Below are positions 8,650 through 16,609 of a stretch of 64,000 nt of DNA, piece after piece (the stretch's first letter is position 1; each line of letters starts with the position of its first letter). Location: the NCBI RefSeq assembly GCF_900110555.1, contig NZ_FOEE01000001.1, positions 372,001 to 436,000 on the forward strand, given 5' to 3'. The position numbers and the translations under genes were made by a program. A model generated the notes under the pieces. That model saw only the letters and a program-made list of their open reading frames with translations, made no database searches and was not told the DNA's origin. The stretch comes from Trujillonella endophytica (lineage in GTDB: Bacteria; Actinomycetota; Actinomycetes; Mycobacteriales; Geodermatophilaceae).

Positions 8650-8669
8650 ACTTGACGGTTCTCTCAAGT
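8650..8669. promoter_or_regulatory. Inverted repeat upstream of ArsR-SulP operon
   Basis: ACTTGA and TCAAGT form perfect 6-base arms separated by 8 bases, 15 bases before the ArsR start codon. A TTGACG -35-like sequence overlaps the left arm. The position suits autorepression by the ArsR protein that follows. The assignment is inferred from position and symmetry only. Confidence 0.5.
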
Positions 8670-8683
8670 CATAGACTCCGAGC

Positions 8684-9061
8684 ATGCCGTTCACCGCCGG
8701 CCGTCCCGTCGCTGAGGCGAAGGCCGATCTGTTCAAGGCGCTCGCCCATCCCGCCCGGGTCCGGGTGCTCGAACTGCTGGCAGAGGGCGACCGCACCGTC
8801 GGCGAGCTCGCCGATGCCACGGGGCTGGAGCTGTCCCACCTGTCCCAGCAGGTGACGGTGCTCCGCCGGGCCGGCGTGGTCGACAGCCGGAGGGTGCGCA
8901 GCACCGTCGTGTGCTCGCTGCGCGACCCGCAGACCGCCGAGCTGCTCGCGGTCGCCCGGCGCATGATCACAGCCACCCTCCGGGAGGGGCAGGCCCTCCT
9001 CGCCGAGCTCGACGGGGCCGACGACGCCGTCGCGCTGGCCGACCGGGCCCGGGTCCGGTGA
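8684..9061 (+). CDS. ArsR/SmtB-family regulator
   Basis: 125 residues. The N-terminal helix EAKADLFKALAHPARVRVLELLAEGDRTVGELA is followed by the recognition helix LSHLSQQVTVLRRAGVVDSRR. There is a single cysteine (VVCSLR) and no CxC metal site, so classical arsenic or cadmium sensing is not supported. The stop overlaps the SulP start as GTGA, so it is co-translated with the transporter and likely regulates it. Confidence 0.88.
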   Translation: MPFTAGRPVAEAKADLFKALAHPARVRVLELLAEGDRTVGELADATGLELSHLSQQVTVLRRAGVVDSRRVRSTVVCSLRDPQTAELLAVARRMITATLREGQALLAELDGADDAVALADRARVR

Positions 9062-10713
9062 ACGCCCTGGCGGACCGGCTGCGCGCGCTGCTGCCCCGGC
9101 GTGCCGACTACCGCGGGCTGCGCCGCTCCTGGCCTCGGGACCTGGCGGCGGGCGCCACCGTCGGGGTCGTGGCGCTGCCCCTGGCGCTGGCCTTCGCCGT
9201 CGCGTCCGGGGTCGGGCCGGCGGTCGGCCTGGTCACCGCCGTCGTCGCCGGGGCGGTCGCCGCGGTGTTCGGCGGCTCGCGGGTGCAGGTCTCCGGGCCG
9301 ACCGGCGCGATGGCGGTCGTCCTGGTGCCGCTGGTCGCCGAGCACGGTCCCCAGGTCGTCTATCCCCTCGCCGTGCTGGCCGGCCTGCTGGTGCTGGCGG
9401 CGGGCGTGTTCCGGCTGGGGCGCCTGCTGGAGTACGTGCCGTGGCCGCTCGTCGAGGGCTTCACCGTCGGCATCGCGGTGGTCATCGCTGCGCAGCAGGT
9501 TCCGCACGCGCTCGGCGTCGAGGTGACCGGCCAGGAGAACGCCGCTGCCGCGGCAGCGGTGGCGATCGGCGGCTTCCTCGCCGCACCCGACCCCGCCGTG
9601 CTGGGCGTGCTGGTGCTCACCGTGCTGCTGGCCGGCGTGCTGCCGCGGTTGCACCGTGCGGTGCCCGCCGGGCTGATCGCGGTCGTCGCCGGCACGCTGG
9701 TCGCCGAGCTGGCCGGCCTTGATCTCGCCGTGATCGGCACGCTGCCGGCCGGGCTGCCGGTGCCGGCGCTGCCGGACCTCGGTGGAGTCGGGGCGCTCGT
9801 CGGCCCCGCGTTCGTGGTGGCGTTCCTGGCCGCGCTGGAGAGCCTGCTGTCGGCCCGGGTCGCCGATGGGCTGGTGCCGGGGCCCCGGCACGACCCCGAC
9901 CGGGAGCTGGTCGGCCAGGGCCTGGCCAACGTGGCCTCGGGTCTGTGCGGGGGCATGCCGGCCACCGGTGCGATCGCCCGGACCGCGGTCAACGCCCGCG
10001 CGGGTGCGGCCACGCCGGCCGCGGCGCTCACCCACGCGGGCGTGCTGGCGGTGCTGGTGCTGGTGGCGGGACCGCTGGTCGCCCGCATCCCGCTGGTCAC
10101 GCTGGCCGGGGTGCTGCTGGTGACGGCGTGGCGGATGATCGAGCGGCACAACGTCCGGGCGGTCCTCGCCTCCACCCGGGCCGACGCCGTCGTCTTCGGC
10201 CTGACCGCCGTCGCCACGGTGGCCACCGACCTGGTGACCGCCGTGGAGGTGGGCCTGGCCGCGTCCGCGGTCCTCGCGCTGGTGCACCTGGCGCGCACCC
10301 TGTCCGCGGCGCCCGACGAGGTGCCGGCCGGGCTCGGACCGCACGTGCAGGTCTACCGGTTGGACGGTCCGGTGTTCTTCGCGGCCGTCCGGTCGCTGGC
10401 CGGTCTCGCGGCCGACCGGGAGGTGCGGGTGGTGGTGCTCCGGCTCAGCGGCATGACGCTGTTGGACGCCACGGGGGCGAGGGCGCTCAGGGACGCCGTC
10501 GAGGGCCTGGAGCGCCGCGGGGTCACCGTGCTGGTGAAGGGCGCCACCCCGGAGCAGGCCCGGCTCCTGACCGCGGTCGGGGCCCTCGGCCCGGTGGCCG
10601 CGCGCGGGCACGTGTTCGACGAGCTGCCCGCGGCACTGGTGCACGCCGCTGAGCACGCCGCACGGGAGCCCGCCGTCCCCGGCTGCGTCGCGTCAGGGCG
10701 GCCGGCGCCCTGA
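9058..10713 (+). CDS. SulP-family anion transporter with STAS domain
   Basis: 551 residues. The membrane region contains the SulP signature blocks AGATVGVVALPLALAFAVASGVGPAVGLVTAVVAG and FGGSRVQVSGPTGAMAVVL. The cytoplasmic STAS domain occupies roughly residues 430-530, with VVVLRLSGMTLLDATGARAL. SulP proteins move sulphate, bicarbonate or other anions across the inner membrane; which one is not decidable here. The GTG start at 9058 overlaps the ArsR stop. Given the sulphur theme elsewhere, sulphate is plausible. Bicarbonate is equally possible, as a carbonic anhydrase lies 2.4 kb away. Confidence 0.88.
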   Translation: MNALADRLRALLPRRADYRGLRRSWPRDLAAGATVGVVALPLALAFAVASGVGPAVGLVTAVVAGAVAAVFGGSRVQVSGPTGAMAVVLVPLVAEHGPQVVYPLAVLAGLLVLAAGVFRLGRLLEYVPWPLVEGFTVGIAVVIAAQQVPHALGVEVTGQENAAAAAAVAIGGFLAAPDPAVLGVLVLTVLLAGVLPRLHRAVPAGLIAVVAGTLVAELAGLDLAVIGTLPAGLPVPALPDLGGVGALVGPAFVVAFLAALESLLSARVADGLVPGPRHDPDRELVGQGLANVASGLCGGMPATGAIARTAVNARAGAATPAAALTHAGVLAVLVLVAGPLVARIPLVTLAGVLLVTAWRMIERHNVRAVLASTRADAVVFGLTAVATVATDLVTAVEVGLAASAVLALVHLARTLSAAPDEVPAGLGPHVQVYRLDGPVFFAAVRSLAGLAADREVRVVVLRLSGMTLLDATGARALRDAVEGLERRGVTVLVKGATPEQARLLTAVGALGPVAARGHVFDELPAALVHAAEHAAREPAVPGCVASGRPAP

Positions 10714-10771
10714 CTCTCCCGCCCCGGGAGTGCCGGCGTCGGGGCGGCCCTGCCGCGGGCGCGCGGATCGC

Positions 10772-11623
10772 TCAGACCTCCTCGACCGCGAACACGTGGC
10801 TCGGGGTGACGAACTCCTGCTGGGCCGCGACGAGCAGGATCTCCCGCGATCCGGCCGCCTCGGTGGCGGCGAGCAGGCCGTGCACCGACGCGGCCGCGCG
10901 GCCCAGCGCCTCGGCCGCGGAGCGGGTGTCGAGCCAGTGGGCGAGGAACAGCGCGGCGATCGCGTCGCCGGCGCCGTTGACCGCGACGCCGAGGCGGGGG
11001 GTGCGCACCCGCCAGTGCCGGCCGCCCTCCGACGCGAGCAGGTCCACGGCGTCGGGCGGGGTGTCCTCGGCGTCCAGCGAGGTGGTGAGCACGACCTTCG
11101 GGCCCAGGCCGTGCACGGCGGTGACGGCGTCCTTCACCGACTGCAGCGAGCCCGTCGTCGTCCCCGAGAGCAGGTCGAGCTCGTAGTGGTTGGGGGTGAC
11201 CAGGTCCGCGGCCGGAACGGCGACCTCGCGCATGAACTCCGGGATGCCCGGCCGCACGAACACGCCGCGGCCGACGTCACCGATGACCGGGTCGCAGCAG
11301 TACACGGCGGCCGGGTTGGCCGCGCGGACCCGGCCGACGGCGCCGACGACCGCGTGCCCGATGTCGGCCGACCCCAGGTAGCCGGAGAGGACGGCGTCGC
11401 ACCCGGCGAGCGCGTCCCGCTCGGCGATGCCCTCGACCACCTCGTCGACGGCCTGCCCGTCGAAGACCCGTCCGCGCCAGGCGCCGTAGCCGGTGTGGTT
11501 GGAGAACTGCACGGTGTGCACGGGCCACACCTCGATCCCCAGCCGCTGGAGGGGGAACACCGCGGCGGAGTTGCCCACGTGGCCGAACACGACGTGGGAC
11601 TGGATCGACAGGACGGCGGTCAT
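10772..11623 (-). CDS. pdxY: Pyridoxal kinase
   Basis: 283 residues of the PdxK/PdxY ribokinase fold. It begins [29 protein letters not shown], contains [17 protein letters not shown] and [12 protein letters not shown], and ends with the anion hole [17 protein letters not shown] that holds the catalytic aspartate. It phosphorylates pyridoxal in PLP salvage. The length matches PdxY (about 285). It is divergent from the acetyltransferase with a 72-base gap. Confidence 0.9.
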   Translation of the reverse strand: MTAVLSIQSHVVFGHVGNSAAVFPLQRLGIEVWPVHTVQFSNHTGYGAWRGRVFDGQAVDEVVEGIAERDALAGCDAVLSGYLGSADIGHAVVGAVGRVRAANPAAVYCCDPVIGDVGRGVFVRPGIPEFMREVAVPAADLVTPNHYELDLLSGTTTGSLQSVKDAVTAVHGLGPKVVLTTSLDAEDTPPDAVDLLASEGGRHWRVRTPRLGVAVNGAGDAIAALFLAHWLDTRSAAEALGRAAASVHGLLAATEAAGSREILLVAAQQEFVTPSHVFAVEEV

Positions 11624-11695
11624 GGCCGGGAACGGTGCCACAGGCGCGCCCGTGCCCGTCACGGTGGCGCAACGCGGGCGTGCCAGGCTCGGACG

Positions 11696-12229
11696 GTGAC
11701 CGGGGCCCGCCTGCAGATCCGCGACGCGACCGCCGCCGACGCGCTCCGCTGCGCCGAGATCTACGCGCCGTACGTGACCGGCTCGGCCGTCTCCTTCGAG
11801 GCGCAGCCGCCGGGCGCGGAGGAGATGGCGGCGCGGATCGCGGCGGCGCAGGCGGCCCACGCCTGGCTCGTCGCGGAGGACGCGGGCGCGGTCGTGGGCT
11901 ACGCCTATGCCGGTACGTGGATGACCCGGGCGGCCTACCGGTGGTCGTGCACGGTCAGCGTCTACCTGGAGCCGGGGCGGCGTCGGACCGGCGCGGGGCG
12001 CGCGCTCTACGGGGCGCTGTTCGCGCGGCTGGCCGACCGCGGGTACCGCACCGCGCTGGCCGGCGTGACGCTGCCGAACCCGGCGAGCGAGGGCCTGCAC
12101 GGCGCGCTCGGCTTCGCCCCGGTCGGGGTGTTCCGTGCCGTCGGCTTCAAGGACGGCGACTGGCGCGACGTCGCCTGGTTCCAGCGTCCGCTGACCGGCG
12201 ACGACGGCCCGCCCGCGCCGCTGCGCTGA
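11696..12229 (+). CDS. GNAT acetyltransferase of the phosphinothricin/amino acid type
   Basis: 177 residues. The order TGSAVSFEAQPP, the acetyl-CoA loop RRRTGAGRALYGALFARLADRGYRTALAGVTLPNPASEGLH, and LGFAPVGVFRAVGFKDGDWRDVAWFQRPL matches the Pat/YncA group. That group N-acetylates phosphinothricin, methionine sulfoximine or sulfone analogues of glutamate. The natural substrate is unknown. The GTG start at 11696 removes a long spurious upstream frame. Confidence 0.87.
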   Translation: MTGARLQIRDATAADALRCAEIYAPYVTGSAVSFEAQPPGAEEMAARIAAAQAAHAWLVAEDAGAVVGYAYAGTWMTRAAYRWSCTVSVYLEPGRRRTGAGRALYGALFARLADRGYRTALAGVTLPNPASEGLHGALGFAPVGVFRAVGFKDGDWRDVAWFQRPLTGDDGPPAPLR

Positions 12230-12252
12230 GCGGCGCGGGCGGGCCGGTCCGC

Positions 12253-12834
12253 TCAGCCGAGCTGCTCGGTACCGGTGCGCAGCAACCCGCACGCGGCGAT
12301 CCGGTAGGTGTGCACGACGGTCGGCCGCGGCGTGTGGACGTGCACGCTCACGGCGGGCAGCACGCCGACGTTGGTCACCTGGTGCACGTGGTGCGGGGCG
12401 AAGGGGCGGACCCGGCCCGCCGTGAGCAGCACCTCCTCGTCGTGCACCCCGCCGGCGGCGGTCTCGGTGACGGTGAGCTCGGTCAGCGCGCCGTGGACGA
12501 CGGCGAAGGCGCCGGCCGCGCCCCCGTGGTCGTGCAGCGCGGTGGCCTGGCCGGGCAGCCATGAGAACAGCTCCACCTGCGCGCCGACCAGGTCGGCGTG
12601 CAGCGCGGGATCCAGCGCCGCGGCGGCGGTGGCGTGGTCGAGCACGGAGCTCCAGCGGCGGTCCGGCCGGTACTCCACGAGGTCGGCCCACGCGGCGGAG
12701 TTGGCCGCGAGGGCCGCGGCGAGGGCGGTCGCGCTGGTCCGGCGGGCGGTGATCTCGTCGGGAGCAGGGCGGGTGGCGGTGATCGTGCTGAGCAGGTCGG
12801 CGGCGGCCGGGGGCAGGGCGGTGCTGAGGGTCAC
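12253..12834 (-). CDS. Cysteine dioxygenase family protein
   Basis: 193 residues of a cupin-type thiol dioxygenase. Iron ligands are seen in ALHDHGGAAGAFAVVHGALTE (two His) and in PHHVHQVTN (third His). Such enzymes oxidise cysteine to cysteine sulfinate, so they control cysteine level and feed sulphite or taurine routes. The GTG at 12834 has AGGA about 7 bases upstream. A 25-residue leader peptide with a SALCP end lies 55 bases upstream on the same strand, which suggests cysteine-dependent attenuation. Confidence 0.85.
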   Translation of the reverse strand: MTLSTALPPAAADLLSTITATRPAPDEITARRTSATALAAALAANSAAWADLVEYRPDRRWSSVLDHATAAAALDPALHADLVGAQVELFSWLPGQATALHDHGGAAGAFAVVHGALTELTVTETAAGGVHDEEVLLTAGRVRPFAPHHVHQVTNVGVLPAVSVHVHTPRPTVVHTYRIAACGLLRTGTEQLG

Positions 12835-12889
12835 GGGGAGTCCTGACGGGGAGTCGCGCTGCGGCGCGGAGGAAAGGGGGGTGGGGGCG

Positions 12890-12967
12890 TCAGGAAGCCG
12901 GACAGAGGGCGCTGGCGACCCGCAGCAGGTCCACGCTGGACCGGCGGTACAGGGCGGGTGCGGGCAC
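12890..12967 (-). CDS. Cysteine-containing leader peptide upstream of cysteine dioxygenase
   Basis: A GTG-started frame of 25 residues too short for routine ORF calling. The C-terminal half reads YRRSSVDLLRVASALCPAS and matches the actinobacterial leader-peptide pattern RR-x-x-[VI]-D-L-x-x-V-x-S-A-[LI]-C found before sulphur-metabolism operons. The same pattern occurs at 56.05 kb in this window. The single Cys codon (TGT) lies near the end, where ribosome stalling could sense Cys-tRNA. The downstream gene starts 55 bases after the stop. A TTGACA box lies at 12998-13003 on this strand. Confidence 0.75.
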   Translation of the reverse strand: MPAPALYRRSSVDLLRVASALCPAS

Positions 12968-12997
12968 GAGGACCAGCGAACGCCTCGACGCAAAGTC

Positions 12998-13003
12998 TGT
13001 CAA
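12998..13003 (-). promoter_or_regulatory. Putative -35 box for leader peptide/cysteine dioxygenase
   Basis: On the minus strand TTGACA is followed 17 bases later by TTCGCT, a weak -10. Transcription would begin close to the leader GTG, leaving a very short 5' end. The -35 is a perfect consensus and the position fits. The -10 is poor, so this is tentative. Confidence 0.4.
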
Positions 13004-13085
13004 GTCGACCGGTTTAGTAGGGATACTGGTTCCGAGGGGCGGCGCCGTGCCGCCCCCGACTCCCGGCCCGCACTGGAGCGCCCCC

Positions 13086-13574
13086 GTGTCCGTCACCGAC
13101 GAACTGCTCGAGAACAACGCCCGCTACGCCGAGACCTTCTCCGGCCCGCTGCCCCTGCCGCCGGCCAAGCACGTCGCCGTGCTCGCCTGCATGGACGCCC
13201 GCCTCGACGTCTACCGGGCCCTCGGCCTGGCCGAGGGGGAGGCGCACGTCATCCGCAACGCCGGCGGCGTCGTCACCGACGACGAGATCCGCTCGCTGGC
13301 GATCAGCCAGCGGCTGCTCGGCACGAGGGAGATCGTCCTCGTCCACCACACCGACTGCGGGATGCTCACCTTCACCGACGAGGACTTCCGCGACGGCGTG
13401 GAGGCCGACACGGGGGTGCGGCCGCCGTGGCGGTCCGAGGCGTTCGCCGACCTGGAGGTCGACGTGAAGGCGTCGGTCCAGCGGATCCTCGACAGCCCGT
13501 TCGTGCCGGTGAAGGACAGCGTCCGCGGCTTCGTGTTCGACGTCGCCACCGGCCGGCTGACCGAGGTCGGCTGA
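13086..13574 (+). CDS. Beta-class carbonic anhydrase
   Basis: 162 residues. Zinc ligands are Cys35 (in LACMDARLD, with Asp37 and Arg39 as the catalytic dyad), His88 and Cys91 (in VHHTDCGM). These positions are the same as in the short mycobacterial enzyme Rv1284. RNAGGVVTDDEIRSL is also conserved. It interconverts CO2 and bicarbonate in the cytoplasm. The GTG at 13086 is preferred over an upstream ATG because the family begins near SVTDELL. Confidence 0.9.
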   Translation: MSVTDELLENNARYAETFSGPLPLPPAKHVAVLACMDARLDVYRALGLAEGEAHVIRNAGGVVTDDEIRSLAISQRLLGTREIVLVHHTDCGMLTFTDEDFRDGVEADTGVRPPWRSEAFADLEVDVKASVQRILDSPFVPVKDSVRGFVFDVATGRLTEVG

Positions 13575-13589
13575 GCGGGTCGGCCGAGC

Positions 13590-14054
13590 TCACGGGGCCG
13601 GTCGCGCCCCGCCGGCGCACCCGGTCTCGACCAGGACGGCGATCGCCGCCGCGCCGAGGGCGTCGACGGCCGAGGCCAGCCGGCGCAGGGGCACGGGGGC
13701 GGGAGCGGAGAGCAGGCCGGCGAGCCGACCGGTCGCGCGGATGAGCCGCTCGGCCGCCGGCCGCTCGTCCTCACCCGGCAGGCCCTGCACCGCCCACGGC
13801 TCGTCGAGCTCGGCGCAGAGGCCGGGCAGCCGGCGCAGCAGTGCCGCGCAGCCGGTGGCCAGCCGCCACCAGGTGCCCGCCGCGAGCGGAGCGGGCACCC
13901 GCGTGCCGGCGTCGGCCCACCGCAGGAGCCCGACGACGTCGGCCCACACCGCGTCGGAGACCACGCACTCCACCGCCGTGCACCCGGCCGGCCGGTGCGC
14001 CAGCACGGTGGCGTGCGCGGTCGCGGGGTCGAACAACCACGTGCGTCCGTCCAT
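13590..14054 (-). CDS. Hypothetical protein
   Basis: I do not recognise this 154-residue protein. It starts MDGRTWLFDPATAHATVLAHRPAG and is rich in Ala, Leu and Arg, with several amphipathic helices and four or five tryptophans. No signal peptide, membrane segment or known motif is visible. It lies 36 bases downstream of the serine hydrolase on the same strand and may be co-transcribed with it. Codon use is like that of its neighbours. Confidence 0.6.
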   Translation of the reverse strand: MDGRTWLFDPATAHATVLAHRPAGCTAVECVVSDAVWADVVGLLRWADAGTRVPAPLAAGTWWRLATGCAALLRRLPGLCAELDEPWAVQGLPGEDERPAAERLIRATGRLAGLLSAPAPVPLRRLASAVDALGAAAIAVLVETGCAGGARPAP

Positions 14055-14090
14055 GGGCCCACGCTCCGCCGCGCCGCTGGGAGGGCGCGG

Positions 14091-14999
14091 TCAGCGCGCT
14101 GCGACCTCGCTGGGAGCCGTGGCCGCCACCAGAGCGGCCGCCGCGCCGTCCAGGGCCGGGCGGGCCGCCGACCAGGGCGTGGTGCGGGGGAACTCGCCGA
14201 GCACGACGACGATCCGCCCGTCGGGGAGCACACCGGCCGAGTGCAGGTGCCGCCGCCCGCCGACGCAGCACATCCACCCCTGCTTGGCGGCCACCGCCCC
14301 GCCCGCGCCGAGCAGGCCGAAGGCCTGGTCGAACCCGTCGGCGGCCGTCGGGGTGACGGCGCGCAGCCAGCCGCGCAGCACGGCGTCCGCGGGGCGGGTG
14401 CCCCGCTCGACCGCCGACAGCACCGCGGCCACGTCGCGGGCCGTCGTCGGCGCGGTGCCCCACTGCCCGGGCAGCCGCGGCGGCGCGGTCCCGGTCAGCC
14501 GGTGCCGCACGACCGCGGCCGCGACCAGCGCCGCCCCGTCGTGGCGCACCCACAGCGCGCTCATCGCCGCGTCGTCGGAGGTGGTCAGGGCGGCTGCCAT
14601 CCAGCTGCGGTCGGCCGCCGTCAGCACCACGGTGCCCCTGGCCTCGCGGGTGAGCAGCTCCTCCACCACCAGGACCTTGACCAGCGAGGCCGTGGGCAGC
14701 GGCCGGTCGGCGTCGGCGGCGGTGAGCACGCGGCCGGCCGGGTCGAGCACGACGGCCGTGATCGCGCCCCCCGCCGCCTGCGCCGCGTCGGCCAGTGCCG
14801 GGGGCGGGGGAGCGGGGGTGGCCGCGGGCGGGGAGCCGTCGGGGACCGCGCTCGCGGGCGGTGCGGCCGTTCCCGGCGGCGCGGCGGCGCACGGCAGGAC
14901 CGGGACCAGCGTCGTCCCGCCGACCACCACCAGGATGGCCAGCCGGCGGAGGGTCCTGCGATGCGGCGCCCGGCCGGGGGGCGCCGCGCGGCGGCGCAC
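14091..14999 (-). CDS. Exported serine hydrolase, beta-lactamase/PBP-like
   Basis: 302 residues. The N-terminus has a basic stretch and a hydrophobic core (LRRLAILVVVGGTTLVPVLPCAAA), consistent with a signal peptide, followed by a Pro/Ala-rich linker. The catalytic domain shows SxxK as TASLVKVLVVEELL, an SDN-like SDDAAMSALW and a KTG-like KQGWMCC. These match class A beta-lactamase-related penicillin-recognising enzymes, but the triads are not canonical, so drug hydrolysis should not be assumed. The GTG at 14999 is the likely start; longer upstream frames are probably noncoding. Confidence 0.75.
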   Translation of the reverse strand: MRRRAAPPGRAPHRRTLRRLAILVVVGGTTLVPVLPCAAAPPGTAAPPASAVPDGSPPAATPAPPPPALADAAQAAGGAITAVVLDPAGRVLTAADADRPLPTASLVKVLVVEELLTREARGTVVLTAADRSWMAAALTTSDDAAMSALWVRHDGAALVAAAVVRHRLTGTAPPRLPGQWGTAPTTARDVAAVLSAVERGTRPADAVLRGWLRAVTPTAADGFDQAFGLLGAGGAVAAKQGWMCCVGGRRHLHSAGVLPDGRIVVVLGEFPRTTPWSAARPALDGAAAALVAATAPSEVAAR

Positions 15000-15183
15000 G
15001 GGATCAGCATCCGTTCCAGGCCCCGGAAGCGGCAGGGCCGCAGGCCCCCGCTGCCGGGACACGCGGGCAGGGCCCTCCGGGCAACGGCGCCGAAACCCGG
15101 CGGACCGGACGGCGGCGCAGCGGTAACCGAATCTCGTTCCGGACGTCACCACGAGGACACGCCGCGCGGACAGCCTTTCCGGC

Positions 15184-16020
15184 ATGACCCGACGCCCGCC
15201 GGTGCTGCACGACGCGCACCGTCACCTCGGCGTCCTCCCCGCATACCCCTTCTACGGCGGCCCGCCGGTCAACCCCGACACGACGGCCCGGGCGACCATC
15301 GCCGAGCTGCTCGCCGACCTCGACCGCGAGGGCACCGAGCGCGCGCTGGTCATCCCCAACTACGGAGTGCCCGACCCGGGCACCTCCTTCGCGCTCAACG
15401 AACTCGTGGTCGAGGCAGCCCAGCGCGACGAACGGGTGCTCGCGGGGCTGTGGACCTCACCCCGCCCCCAGGACGCCGTCGCCACCGAGAAGGCGCTCGC
15501 GCTGGCCGGGGAGCGCGGGGTCGCGGCGCTGAAGCTGTCCTTCCTGCTCGGTGGCCGGGTGACCGACCCCGCGTGCCGGCCGCAGCTGGACGCGATCTTC
15601 GGCGCCGCCCGCGCGCACGGGCTCGTCGTGCACGTGCACACCAGCCCCGGCGCGGCCAGCGACCTCGACGAGGTCGGTTCCCTGGTCGACGACTACGCCG
15701 ACGACGTCGCCGTCCACCTCGTGCACATGGGCGGCGGGATGAGCGGCCACATCAAGCTCATCGGCCAGCGCTTCTTCGCCTGGGTCGCCGCCGGCAAGCG
15801 CGTCTACACCGACACCAGCTGGGCGATCGGCTTCGCACCCCGCTGGTTCGCCACCGAGATCGAGCGGCACGGCATCGGCGCCGACCGCGTCCTGTTCGCC
15901 TCCGACCAGCCGTGGGGCGACTTCGACGGCGAGTACGCCCGCCTGGCCGCCGCGACCGGCGACGGCGAGCTGGCCGACCTCGTGTTCGCCCGCAACTTCG
16001 AGGCCCTCCACGGCCTCTGA
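15184..16020 (+). CDS. Amidohydrolase-family protein at the head of the nitrilase cluster
   Basis: 278 residues of the amidohydrolase_2 TIM-barrel type. Metal-binding features are DAHRHLG near the start, HVHTSPG, HLVHMGGGMSG and the C-terminal FASDQPWGD. The family hydrolyses or decarboxylates small carboxylic or cyclic substrates. The next gene begins 31 bases downstream, so it is likely part of the nitrilase operon. That linkage suggests it acts on a product of the pathway, but the substrate is unknown. Confidence 0.8.
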   Translation: MTRRPPVLHDAHRHLGVLPAYPFYGGPPVNPDTTARATIAELLADLDREGTERALVIPNYGVPDPGTSFALNELVVEAAQRDERVLAGLWTSPRPQDAVATEKALALAGERGVAALKLSFLLGGRVTDPACRPQLDAIFGAARAHGLVVHVHTSPGAASDLDEVGSLVDDYADDVAVHLVHMGGGMSGHIKLIGQRFFAWVAAGKRVYTDTSWAIGFAPRWFATEIERHGIGADRVLFASDQPWGDFDGEYARLAAATGDGELADLVFARNFEALHGL

Positions 16021-16051
16021 GCCCCCACCCCGAGAGAAGGAAGGCACGCCC

Positions 16052-16609
16052 GTGACCCAGACCCTGCCCGCCACCACCGGCACGCCGCTGATCAGCGACG
16101 AGGACCTCAAGGCCGCCCAGCAGGCGAGCCTCGGCGAGATCCCGCACCCCTCGCTGCCCCCGGGCAGCAACCTCTACGGGTCGACCAAGATCTTCCCCGA
16201 CTACCAGGCCGGCGAGGGCGAGTCCTACTTCACCCTCGTGCACGGCATCGCCCACGAGTCCTCGGTCAGCTTCGTGGCCTGCCTGCAGGCGCTGCGCGCC
16301 CTGCGCAAGGGCTACGAGTCGGTCCTGTACTTCTACGGCCCCGCCGCGATGAACGCGATGGCCACCCGCGGCTTCCCGACCACCGGCGACTCGGCCTTCC
16401 CGGGCGAGCACAACATCAACACCCAGATCGAGCGGTTCATCGCCGAGGGCGGCACGGTCTACGTCTGCCGCTTCGGGCTCTCCCTGCACGGGCTGCGCGA
16501 GGAGGATCTCATCGCCGGCTGCATCCCCTGCCATCCGCTCGACGTGCAGGACGCGCTCATCCACTACGCCCGCAAGGGCGCCATCATCAACTCGACCTAC
16601 AACCTCTGA
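16052..16609 (+). CDS. MSMEG_0572/Sll0783-family nitrogen-starvation response protein
   Basis: 185 residues. The sequence LGEIPHPSLPPGSNLYGSTKIFPDYQAGEGE and the later HGIAHESSVSFVACLQALRALRKGYESVLYFYG match the Sll0783/MSMEG_0572 family, which has a DsrE-like fold. In Synechocystis the homologue is strongly induced by nitrogen starvation. A GAAGGAAGG ribosome binding site precedes the GTG start. It ends in a TGATG overlap with the radical SAM gene, so it is tightly coupled in the cluster. Its molecular role is not established. Confidence 0.85.
   Translation: MTQTLPATTGTPLISDEDLKAAQQASLGEIPHPSLPPGSNLYGSTKIFPDYQAGEGESYFTLVHGIAHESSVSFVACLQALRALRKGYESVLYFYGPAAMNAMATRGFPTTGDSAFPGEHNINTQIERFIAEGGTVYVCRFGLSLHGLREEDLIAGCIPCHPLDVQDALIHYARKGAIINSTYNL

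Noticed and set aside
8200-10656. Minus-strand open frame of 818 codons across MarR, ArsR and SulP genes
   Set aside because: The sense strand carries three clear protein families; the antisense product has no recognisable domain.
12890-13117. 75-residue version of the cysteine leader peptide
   Set aside because: The extra N-terminus overlaps the divergent carbonic anhydrase gene and its promoter region. The GTG at 12967 gives the usual 25-residue size.
15000-15183. Possible riboswitch or structured RNA between the serine hydrolase and the amidohydrolase
   Set aside because: GC-rich stems can be drawn, but I could match no known consensus such as cobalamin or ydaO on either strand.
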